Origin: CAJQQY01 sp964352225
GTDB lineage: Bacteria; Bacteroidota; Bacteroidia; Chitinophagales; Saprospiraceae
DNA: 5,213 nt
Assembly (NCBI GenBank): GCA_964352225.1
Contig: CAYGRM010000439.1
Coordinates: 1 to 5,213, forward strand
Direction of reading: 5' to 3'
Both the position numbers and the translations under genes were made by a program. Position 1 is the stretch's first letter. Every line of letters starts with the position of its first letter. Below are positions 1 to 5,195 of the stretch, in pieces. A model generated the notes under the pieces. It saw only the letters and a program-made list of their open reading frames with translations, searched no databases and was not told where the DNA came from.

Positions 1-74
1 TACTTCAATAGAACAACTATTAAAGGATTTTTCAAGGAAAAATAGCGGAAAAATCTAATCCATAAAATTACCAT
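1..74 (-). CDS. Possible N-terminus of a divergent gene, cut by the window edge
   Basis: On the minus strand an ATG at 74-72 opens a frame that stays open for 24 codons to the left edge. It begins MVILWIRFFRYFSLKNPLIV, a hydrophobic, basic-aromatic sequence that would suit the start of a membrane-associated protein. An in-frame TAA lies directly before the ATG, so the protein cannot start earlier. A Bacteroidota-like -7 element on the same strand lies about 100 nt upstream. I do not recognise a family. A run of 24 open codons is too short to exclude chance in DNA this AT-rich, so this is a weak call that depends on the sequence to the left. Confidence 0.22.
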   Translation of the reverse strand, partial: MVILWIRFFRYFSLKNPLIVVLLK

Positions 75-172
75 TTAAATTAAGCTGTCCTACTTTTACA
101 AAAAGATTAGGCAAATTTAACTAATTTCAGATTTAGAAAAAATCTAATTTTCACTACTGAAAAAAGAGACTG

Positions 173-180
173 CAAAAGTA
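173..180 (-). promoter_or_regulatory. Candidate -7 promoter element, minus strand
   Basis: Read on the minus strand the bases are TACTTTTG followed by CAG, matching the Bacteroidota -7 consensus TAnnTTTG. No TTG lies at the expected distance upstream (about 201-204), so only half of the promoter is seen. A second minus-strand match, TAAATTTG, lies at 119-112, also without a -33 partner. Either would fire leftwards, away from the protease gene, towards the possible divergent gene at the window edge. No convincing plus-strand promoter for the protease gene was found in 1-223. Confidence 0.3.
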
Positions 181-223
181 TTCTTTAAAGAAAAAAAATA
201 ATAATTAAGGCTCAAAACCATTT

Positions 224-1447
224 ATGAAAAGAACTACTCTACTTATCTTTTTTATTTTTTCATTCTATTATACGAATGCTCAGCTATTTGGTTTTCAAAT
301 AGAAAATAAAAAAGATATTATTGAAATTCCTTTTGAGGTCCATAATAACTTTATGGTGGTTCAGGTGGTGATTAATAATTCGTTTCCGCTCAAATTCATT
401 TTCGATACTGGTGCTGAACATACTATCTTGAGTAAAAATATTTTTGCCATTGCACTTGGCCTTACTTATGATCGCTCCATCCGATTAATTGGAGCTGATT
501 TAAATCAAGAATTAGTTGCACACGTTTCGAATAACGTTCATCTCAAAGTAGGTGATGCGGTGGCTCCTTCGCAAGACATTTTAATTCTCTCAAATGATTA
601 TTTTAAAATTGATGAATATGTAGGTCTTGAAATACATGGGATCATTGGAGCTGATTTGTTTAGAAATTTGGTACTAAAAATAGACTATAAACGAAACAGT
701 ATTTTTATCCAAAAATCTTCCACCTTTCGAGCTCCCAAAAGAAAATGGAAAAATATTCCCGTTTCCATTGAAAAAAATAAACCTTACGTTTTCGCTCAAG
801 CAACTCTTGGTGATCAAAAAACTGAATTAAAATTATTAATTGATACTGGTGCCAGTCTATCCTTATTATTACATACGAATTCAAGTGCAGATATTCAGTT
901 GCCTGAAAATATCATCCAAGGAAGTGTCGGTAGAGGACTGGGTGGAATTTTAGAGGGATATTTGGGAAGAGTAAATCAACTATCCTTCGGGGAATTATTT
1001 TTCAATAATATCATTACTAACTATCAAGATATTTCGAAAGCAGTCAATCTAGAGTATATTTCGGGGAGAAATGGAATAATGGGAACTGCGTTAATTAGTC
1101 GTTTTGATGTAATCATTGACTACCCCAAAGAAAAACTTTATCTCCGCCCTCATCGACGTTACAACAAAGGATTTAAATATGACCGAAGTGGTTTGGAGTT
1201 AATCGTTTCAGGAAAAAAATTTAAAACTATTACTGTTTATAATTTGATTAAAGGTTCGCCGGCAGCAGAAGCAGGGTTAAAAAGAGGAGATGTAATTCTT
1301 TCTGTCAATGGCATTCCTACTCGAATTTTAGATCTCAAAGGAGTATCTAAAAAGCTGACAAAAAGAGTAGGTAAAAAAATTAAAATCAAACTAAAACGTG
1401 GTGATCAAATCATGATTTTGAGATTTAAACTTCGAGATTTAATTTAG
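224..1447 (+). CDS. Secreted two-domain retropepsin-like aspartyl protease with C-terminal PDZ domain
   Basis: Predicted exported aspartic peptidase of 407 aa. Residues 1-19 form a signal peptide: Lys-Arg, then a Phe/Ile/Leu core, ending Thr-Asn-Ala before Gln20, a junction common in Bacteroidota. Two retropepsin-like domains follow. The first has FDTGAEHTIL with catalytic Asp61 and the later hydrophobic-Gly motif HGIIGADLF (138-146). The second has LIDTGASLSLL with Asp207 and NGIMGTALI (283-291). Each lobe would supply one active-site Asp, so one chain can form the pseudo-dimeric site that retroviral proteases make from two chains. Residues about 320-405 are a PDZ domain with the usual GSPAAEAGLKRGDVILSVNG segment (344-363), which probably binds peptide C-termini. 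The final residues are basic (KKLTKRVGKKIKIKLKRG). Substrate unknown; the likely site is periplasm or cell surface. The start fits because the signal peptide begins at once. Domain assignment is firm; biological role is not known. Confidence 0.88.
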   Translation: MKRTTLLIFFIFSFYYTNAQLFGFQIENKKDIIEIPFEVHNNFMVVQVVINNSFPLKFIFDTGAEHTILSKNIFAIALGLTYDRSIRLIGADLNQELVAHVSNNVHLKVGDAVAPSQDILILSNDYFKIDEYVGLEIHGIIGADLFRNLVLKIDYKRNSIFIQKSSTFRAPKRKWKNIPVSIEKNKPYVFAQATLGDQKTELKLLIDTGASLSLLLHTNSSADIQLPENIIQGSVGRGLGGILEGYLGRVNQLSFGELFFNNIITNYQDISKAVNLEYISGRNGIMGTALISRFDVIIDYPKEKLYLRPHRRYNKGFKYDRSGLELIVSGKKFKTITVYNLIKGSPAAEAGLKRGDVILSVNGIPTRILDLKGVSKKLTKRVGKKIKIKLKRGDQIMILRFKLRDLI

Positions 1448-1509
1448 AGAATACACTTTGAGGTTTGGCATTTTTATATCTCGAAATATCAAATTAAATA
1501 AAAAATAAA

Positions 1510-1938
1510 ATGGACATCAATTTACTTTTCAAAATTTGCAATACCTTAGTTTTACCTTTTTGGTTAGCACTTATCTTTGTACCTAATCATAAATTAGTGC
1601 ATAATTTAATTACCAGAGTTGCGATAATCCTAGCCTTAGTTTATCTCAATCTGGTTCCTACTTTTTTAGAATTGGAAGAAGGAGGTTTTGGAAGTTTAGA
1701 GGAGGTCATGTTATTATTCAAAAATCCAAAAGCAGTTTTGGCCGGATGGATTCATTATTTAGTTTTCGATTTATTGACTGGAAGATGGATTGCTTTGGAT
1801 GCTGTTAAGAATGGAATTTCCAAGTGGTTCGTTGCGCCTTGTTTACTTTTCACTTTAATGTTAGGCCCAGTTGGATTTTTGTTGTATACTATTTTAAAAT
1901 ACTTGTATCCTAAAATTAAAACTGTAACTAGTAAATAA
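1510..1938 (+). CDS. ABA4-like (DUF4281) small integral membrane protein
   Basis: A 142-aa protein with about four hydrophobic segments (roughly 10-25, 33-52, 75-92 and 106-130). It carries the signatures of the ABA4-like/DUF4281 family: NTLVLPFWLALIFVP near the N-terminus (11-25), GGFGSLEEV (58-66), AGWIHYLVFDLLTGRWI (78-94) with conserved His82, Asp87 and Arg92, and PCLLFTLMLGPVGFLLY (110-126). The length is normal for bacterial members. The plant namesake ABA4 is needed for neoxanthin formation in carotenoid and abscisic acid metabolism; bacterial members have no established function, so no reaction is assigned. It starts 62 nt after the protease gene on the same strand and could be co-transcribed. 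The ATG follows an A-rich stretch with no Shine-Dalgarno sequence. Family call strong, function open. Confidence 0.85.
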   Translation: MDINLLFKICNTLVLPFWLALIFVPNHKLVHNLITRVAIILALVYLNLVPTFLELEEGGFGSLEEVMLLFKNPKAVLAGWIHYLVFDLLTGRWIALDAVKNGISKWFVAPCLLFTLMLGPVGFLLYTILKYLYPKIKTVTSK

Positions 1939-1949
1939 TCCAACAAAAG

Positions 1950-1997
1950 AATGGTTAATCAACTTAATAAAATGGCTACGATGAATGATCAACCATT
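1950..1997. repeat. Inverted repeat upstream of the gluconate genes
   Basis: Arms AATGGTTAATC (1950-1960) and GATCAACCATT (1987-1997) are complementary at 10 of 11 positions, around a 26-nt spacer. The repeat lies in the 113-nt gap before gntK. It could be a stem-loop in a leader, a weak end structure for the upstream gene, or paired operator half-sites for a gluconate regulator; nothing in the sequence decides between these. A 19-codon ATG frame (1951-2010) runs through it, described under findings. Confidence 0.4.
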
Positions 1998-2051
1998 GGA
2001 AGCTTTTTAAAACTTCAACTATTTTTATTTTTTGAACTAAAGAACCAATCT

Positions 2052-2537
2052 ATGCAAATCCTTGTAATGGGTGTCTCCGGTTGTGGAAAAACTACAATGG
2101 CAAAATTACTTAGCGAATCATTGGATATTCCATTTATCGAAGCTGATGATTTTCACCCTGAAACCAATATCTTAAAAATGAAAAATGGGCAATCACTCGA
2201 CGATAATGATCGAGAACCATGGTTACAAAATTTAGCTTTGGAAATTAAAAAAAACGAAGCCAACGGTTGCGTCCTCGCTTGCTCAGCTTTGAAAGAAAAA
2301 TATAGAACTACTCTTAACTCTTTGATTACCAAACCCTTGCAAATCATTTTTCTCCAAGGTTCATTTGAGTTAATTAAAAATAGAATGGATCAAAGAGCTG
2401 ATCATTTCATGCCTGCTCAACTTTTACGAAGTCAATTTGATACTTTAGAAATACCTAAAAATGCTTGGGTTTTTGATATCCAAAATGATTTATCAACAAT
2501 ACATTTACAAATCCTAGAAAGAATGAAAAATGGATAG
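2052..2537 (+). CDS. gntK: Gluconokinase (EC 2.7.1.12)
   Basis: Phosphorylates D-gluconate with ATP to 6-phosphogluconate in the cytoplasm, feeding the pentose phosphate or Entner-Doudoroff route. The 161-aa length is normal for the GntK family. The P-loop GVSGCGKTT (7-15) holds the ATP phosphates. The family signature follows: EADDFHPE (30-37), KMKNGQSLDDNDREPWL (42-58), ACSALKEKYR (76-85), then HFMPAQLLRSQFDTLE near the C-terminus. The start at MQILVMG puts the P-loop at the expected distance from the N-terminus. The last 8 nt overlap the start of the permease gene, which indicates one operon and translational coupling. No clear promoter or Shine-Dalgarno sequence precedes it; the upstream gap holds an inverted repeat. 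I see no missing key residue. Confidence 0.95.
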   Translation: MQILVMGVSGCGKTTMAKLLSESLDIPFIEADDFHPETNILKMKNGQSLDDNDREPWLQNLALEIKKNEANGCVLACSALKEKYRTTLNSLITKPLQIIFLQGSFELIKNRMDQRADHFMPAQLLRSQFDTLEIPKNAWVFDIQNDLSTIHLQILERMKNG

Positions 2538-4008
2538 CCAACTACTTTTTGCCTTTCTCGGAGGCATCGGAATTTTGCTAGTATTAATTTTATTTTTTCG
2601 AATCAATGCATTTATTTCTTTACTCATCAGTAGTATTGCGGTTGGACTTTTTTCAGGAATGGGTTTTGAAAAAATCGTTGAAAATATGATTTCAGGAATG
2701 GGCAACACCTTGGGTTTTGTCGCAACGATAATTGGACTAGGAGCCATTTTCGGAGCTATTCTTGAACACAGCGGTGCGACCGAAAGGCTGTCTAACTTCA
2801 TGCTACAAAAATTTGGAACGGAAAATTCCTCCATAGCACTTTCGCTCTCTGGTTTTATGATTGCGATACCAGTTTTTTTTGATGTGGCATTTATTATTTT
2901 GATTCCAGTAATTTATGCTTTACAAAAGAAAACGGGAAAATCATTATTGTTTTTTGCCATCCCACTTTTGGCAAGTTTGGCGGTGACTCATGCATTTATA
3001 CCTCCCACACCTGGACCAATTGCCGTAGCGGATATTGTCAATGCCGATTTAGGTTGGATTATTTTATTTGGATTCATCGTTGGGTTACCGACGACGATAA
3101 TTGCAGGTTTAATTTTTGGAAAATACATTGCTAAAAAGATTCACGTCGAAGTCCCAAATATTGAATTGGGAACTCCTAGAAAAATCGCTTCTGAGAAAAT
3201 GCCAAATATATTTTTGGTTTTCAGTTTGATTCTTTTACCGATTGTTTTGATTTTGACAAATACTATTTTCAATGCTACTCATGCTTCTGCGGTCAAAGGA
3301 AAATATTCTACTGAGGTCGTTCAAAAAATTTATTTAGCTGAAAATCCTACTGCTGATACCGCTAACTTTGTTCTTGCTCAAACTGATTTTAAAAATATTT
3401 TAAAGGAAAAAATAAAAATCGAAAAAAGTTCTACCACTCAACTAATCAGTTTTTTAGGTCATCCAATTATAGCACTAATTATCAGCACATTATTAGGATT
3501 ATACTTTTTAGGAATTAGATATGGTGCAACTAAAGATGAATTACAAGAAATTAGTATGAAGGCGCTTGCTCCAGCAGGTGTGATTATTTTGATCACCGGA
3601 GCAGGTGGTGTTTTCAAACAAATGCTAGTGGAAAGTGGAGCTGGAGTGATGTTGGCTAATCAATTTATTCAATATAATTTGATGCCTTTAGTTTCAGCCT
3701 ATTTGGTAGCCTTACTGGTTCGATTGCTTCAAGGTTCAGCAACGGTTGCCATGATTACGGCAGCTGGGATTATGGCTCCAATTATCCTCAACCTTGAAAT
3801 GAGTGAAATTCAATTAGCCTTATTGACTTTAAGTATTGCAGCTGGTGCAAGTGGTTTTTCTCATGTGAATGATAGTGGATTTTGGTTAGTCAATCGATAC
3901 TTAGGTTTGACCGAAGTTCAGACTATAAAAAGTTGGACAGCTATGACGGGGATTCTTTCAGTTGTGGCATTTATCATTATTCTATTGCTAAATACCGCTT
4001 TTGGGTAG
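2530..4008 (+). CDS. gntP: GntP-family gluconate:H+ symporter
   Basis: Inner-membrane permease of the gluconate:H+ symporter (GntP) family, 492 aa, almost wholly hydrophobic with a dozen or so likely membrane spans. Family landmarks: IIGLGAIFGAILEHSGATER (67-86), HAFIPPTPGP (154-163), QGSATVAMITAAGIMAP (about 401-417), and GFSHVNDSGFWLVNRYLGLTE (from 442). It probably imports gluconate; some family members carry other sugar acids, but a kinase specific for gluconate directly upstream favours gluconate. The ATG lies inside the last codons of gntK (8-nt overlap, different frame), so translation is probably coupled. Unusual: a charged, non-membrane segment at about 248-303 (Lys/Glu/Asp-rich) separates two spans and makes the protein longer than GntP relatives of roughly 440-450 aa. 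The spans on both sides look intact, so this is an enlarged loop and not a frameshift. Confidence 0.93.
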   Translation: MDSQLLFAFLGGIGILLVLILFFRINAFISLLISSIAVGLFSGMGFEKIVENMISGMGNTLGFVATIIGLGAIFGAILEHSGATERLSNFMLQKFGTENSSIALSLSGFMIAIPVFFDVAFIILIPVIYALQKKTGKSLLFFAIPLLASLAVTHAFIPPTPGPIAVADIVNADLGWIILFGFIVGLPTTIIAGLIFGKYIAKKIHVEVPNIELGTPRKIASEKMPNIFLVFSLILLPIVLILTNTIFNATHASAVKGKYSTEVVQKIYLAENPTADTANFVLAQTDFKNILKEKIKIEKSSTTQLISFLGHPIIALIISTLLGLYFLGIRYGATKDELQEISMKALAPAGVIILITGAGGVFKQMLVESGAGVMLANQFIQYNLMPLVSAYLVALLVRLLQGSATVAMITAAGIMAPIILNLEMSEIQLALLTLSIAAGASGFSHVNDSGFWLVNRYLGLTEVQTIKSWTAMTGILSVVAFIIILLLNTAFG

Positions 4009-4023
4009 GAATAAAAACTACCC
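4003..4023 (+). terminator. Weak terminator-like hairpin at the gntP stop codon
   Basis: GGGTAG (4003-4008, including the gntP stop) can pair with CTACCC (4018-4023) over a 9-nt A-rich loop. The stem is perfect and has four G-C pairs, but no proper T-run follows (GTTAGGTTT), so it is at best a weak or factor-assisted end for the gluconate operon. Confidence 0.35.
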
Positions 4024-4073
4024 GTTAGGTTTACAAAAAATCTAATTTTCTATTGGAAAAACCTTTAAAAACA

Positions 4074-4104
4074 TTGGATTTTTAAAATACTAAAGTTATC
4101 TTTG
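4074..4104 (+). promoter_or_regulatory. Bacteroidota-type promoter for rplU-rpmA
   Basis: A -33 element ATTG (TTG at 4074-4076), a 20-nt spacer, and a -7 element TATCTTTG (4097-4104) match the phylum's housekeeping promoter pattern TTG-N(19-21)-TAnnTTTG. Transcription should start near 4110, giving a leader of about 30 nt before rplU. That leader is A/T-rich with no Shine-Dalgarno motif, as usual in this phylum. It is one of the two best promoter matches in the window. Confidence 0.75.
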
Positions 4105-4139
4105 CACTCGTTTTTTAAACCACTTAAATAATATAATCA

Positions 4140-4451
4140 ATGTTTGCAATTGTAACTATCGCTGGTCAACAATTTAAAGTTGAGAAAGATCAAGAGATCT
4201 TTGTCCACCAGCTGGATGCAAAAGAAGGCGACTCTGTATCATTTGACCAAGTCCACTTGGTAGATAATGCAGGAAATGTTAGCCTCGGTACACCAAATGT
4301 AGGTGGCGCTTCAGTAAGTGCGACTGTTTTGGGAAATCAAAAAGGAGATAAAGTAATTGTCTTCAAAAAGAAAAGACGTAAAGGATACCGTGTTAAAAAC
4401 GGTCACCGTCAATCTTTCACTAAGATTAAAATTGACGGAATCAACGTTTAA
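4140..4451 (+). CDS. rplU: 50S ribosomal protein L21
   Basis: Large-subunit protein that binds 23S rRNA. At 103 aa it equals the usual bacterial length. The N-terminus MFAIVTIAGQQFKVEKDQ is the family opening (tyrosine is more common than Phe2). The C-terminal RNA-binding signature is present: KKKRRKGYRVKNGHRQ (76-91), then FTKIKIDGI. The gene starts a new transcription unit behind its own promoter, and rpmA follows 56 nt later, the order conserved in most bacteria. Codon choice is less extreme in A/T than in the upstream genes, with more GGT, CGT and AAC, as expected for high expression. Identification is secure. Confidence 0.98.
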   Translation: MFAIVTIAGQQFKVEKDQEIFVHQLDAKEGDSVSFDQVHLVDNAGNVSLGTPNVGGASVSATVLGNQKGDKVIVFKKKRRKGYRVKNGHRQSFTKIKIDGINV

Positions 4452-4472
4452 TCTTTATTAATTGTTAACTTT

Positions 4473-4490
4473 TCACAAAATCATTTGTGA
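4473..4490 (+). promoter_or_regulatory. Intercistronic stem-loop between rplU and rpmA
   Basis: TCACAAA (4473-4479) and TTTGTGA (4484-4490) are perfectly complementary around a 4-nt loop ATCA, followed directly by TTTT. The stem has only two G-C pairs and the T-run is four bases, so full termination is unlikely. It could cause partial termination, pausing, or protect a processed 3' end, setting the L21:L27 ratio. Confidence 0.4.
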
Positions 4491-4507
4491 TTTTAAAATA
4501 AAATATC

Positions 4508-4774
4508 ATGGCACATAAAAAAGGTGTAGGTAGTTCGGATAACGGACGTGACAGTCACAGTAATAGATTAGGAGTTAAATTGTTTGGTGGTGAAGCTGCT
4601 ATTGCAGGGAACATTATCATTCGTCAAAGAGGTACAAAGTACCACCCAGGAAACAATGTTTACATGGGAAAAGACCACACTATTCATGCAAAAGTTGACG
4701 GATTCGTTAAGTTTGATAAAAGAAGATCAAACAGAACTTTCGTTCACATTACTCCAGTTGGAGAAGAAGCTTAG
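4508..4774 (+). CDS. rpmA: 50S ribosomal protein L27
   Basis: Large-subunit protein whose N-terminal tail reaches the peptidyl-transferase centre. It has 88 aa, close to the E. coli form. The start MAHKKGVGSSDNGRDS has no cleavable N-terminal extension of the Firmicutes type. The family core follows: NRLGVKLFGGEAAIAGNIII (19-38) and RQRGTKYHPGNNVYMGKDHT (39-58). Asp11 stands where many relatives have Arg or Lys (GSSRNGRDS), a small oddity in the tail. It sits 56 nt after rplU and is probably co-transcribed. The stop TAG is followed at once by an in-frame TAA, a tandem stop. No canonical terminator lies immediately behind it; the first strong one is at 4964-4994. Confidence 0.98.
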   Translation: MAHKKGVGSSDNGRDSHSNRLGVKLFGGEAAIAGNIIIRQRGTKYHPGNNVYMGKDHTIHAKVDGFVKFDKRRSNRTFVHITPVGEEA

Positions 4775-4780
4775 TAACTC

Positions 4781-4843
4781 TTTTTTGCATTAAGTATTTT
4801 ATTTGACTTTCAGTTAGTATATAAATACTGAATTTGCAAAAAA
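4781..4843. repeat. Long AT-rich stem-loop just after rpmA
   Basis: TTTTTTGCA (4781-4789) pairs with TGCAAAAAA (4835-4843). Inside it TTAAGTATTT (4790-4799) pairs with AAATACTGAA (4823-4832) with one mismatch, leaving a 2-nt bulge and a loop of about 23 nt. This gives about 18 pairs. A competing hairpin, AGTAT (4816-4820) with ATACT (4825-4829), uses the same right arm. The T-run sits in the 5' arm and not after the stem, so it is not a standard terminator; it may protect the rpmA mRNA 3' end. Confidence 0.4.
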
Positions 4844-4870
4844 AAACGTTTAAAAATTGATTAAAAAAAA

Positions 4871-4902
4871 TTGGTCATTTTTAATAAAAGTTATTAACTT
4901 TG
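4871..4902 (+). promoter_or_regulatory. Bacteroidota-type promoter with no gene behind it
   Basis: TTG (4871-4873), a 21-nt spacer and TAACTTTG (4895-4902) match the phylum's -33/-7 pattern. The predicted start is near 4908, inside or next to a perfect 10-bp palindrome TCAAATTTGA (4910-4919). The only thing downstream before the strong terminator at 4964-4994 is a short non-coding stretch, so this promoter appears to serve a small RNA. Confidence 0.65.
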
Positions 4903-4907
4903 TTACA

Positions 4908-4994
4908 GATCAAATTTGAATTAGAATAGTTTTAGTTTTCATAGCTTTATATTTTTTGTTGTTAAGCCTAATCTCTCCGATTAGGCTTTTTTTT
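4908..4994 (+). ncRNA. Candidate small RNA of about 85 nt
   Basis: This stretch runs from the predicted start of the promoter at 4871-4902 to the end of the T-run of a rho-independent terminator. It contains no ATG, and its only in-frame TTG stops after one more codon, so a peptide is very unlikely. The 5' two-thirds are U-rich and largely unstructured; the 3' end is the terminator stem-loop. This is the layout of a trans-acting small RNA, but it could also be a prematurely ended leader for a gene beyond the right edge. I do not recognise a family: it is too short for 6S RNA or tmRNA and lacks SRP RNA motifs. The ends are inferred, with about 3 nt uncertainty at the 5' side. Confidence 0.45.
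4964..4994 (+). terminator. Strong rho-independent terminator
   Basis: AAGCCTAATC (4964-4973) pairs perfectly with GATTAGGCTT (4979-4988) over the 5-nt loop TCTCC, and the T-run continues to 4994. The stem is 10 bp. On the minus strand no T-run follows the hairpin, so it acts on rightward transcripts only: the small RNA and any read-through from rplU-rpmA. Confidence 0.85.
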
Positions 4995-5195
4995 GTTTTT
5001 AGCCCCGAAGGGAAACCTTTTTTGAATACCTTCTACCATCGAATGGTTAAATCCAAATAAGATAAGTGCCGATTCAAAAATATCTATAAGAAATTTTAGG
5101 TTCTTTTTTCCTCTGATTTTGTTAAAAATACTCGTCGTAACATAAGCTATGACTGCGTTTTTTGCCTCATCAGAGAAAAAAATAATTCTAAAATT
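4968..5195 (-). pseudogene. Possible decayed minus-strand gene fragment without a start codon
   Basis: On the minus strand the frame is open for 75 codons, from just after a TAA (5198-5196) to a TAG (4970-4968). The translation looks protein-like over most of its length, for example DEAKNAVIAYVTTSIF, then KKNLKFLIDIFESALILFGF and NHSMVEGIQKRFPFGAK. There is no ATG, GTG or TTG near the 5' end; the only ATG (5039-5037) leaves 23 codons. The last codons run through the terminator hairpin and read as Lys-rich filler. An ancestral gene that lost its start, or was cut by the palindrome it overlaps, would explain this; chance is the alternative. No family recognised. Confidence 0.25.

Noticed and set aside
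1451..1460. TACACTTTG as a promoter for the ABA4-like gene
   Set aside because: Three bases instead of two separate TA from TTTG, and no -33 partner is placed correctly; co-transcription with the protease gene is as likely.
1755..1946. Minus-strand open frame of 63 codons opposite the ABA4-like gene
   Set aside because: It lies wholly antisense to a gene with clear family motifs, and its translation shows no recognisable domain.
2026..2034. TATTTTTTG as a -7 element for gntK
   Set aside because: The spacing inside the motif is one base too long and no TTG lies at the right distance upstream.
2153..2347. Minus-strand open frame of 64 codons opposite gntK
   Set aside because: Antisense shadow of a conserved kinase; no motif or start context of its own.
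2514..2834. Minus-strand open frame of 106 codons across the gntK-gntP overlap
   Set aside because: It is the reverse reading of hydrophobic permease codons; the coding evidence on the plus strand is decisive.
4584..4793. Plus-strand open frame of 69 codons inside rpmA
   Set aside because: Out-of-frame reading of the L27 gene, which is strongly conserved in the other frame.
5001..5018. AGCCCCGAAGGGAAACC, reminiscent of rRNA hairpins and of dispersed Bacteroidota intergenic repeats beginning AGCCCCGA
   Set aside because: Only a CCC-GAA-GGG mini-hairpin matches; the flanking bases do not continue as rRNA, and the repeat resemblance is too short to support.
5035..5047. Small hairpin ACCAT-CGA-ATGGT
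   Set aside because: A 5-bp stem without a T-run or other context; it is expected by chance and lies in the possible decayed frame.
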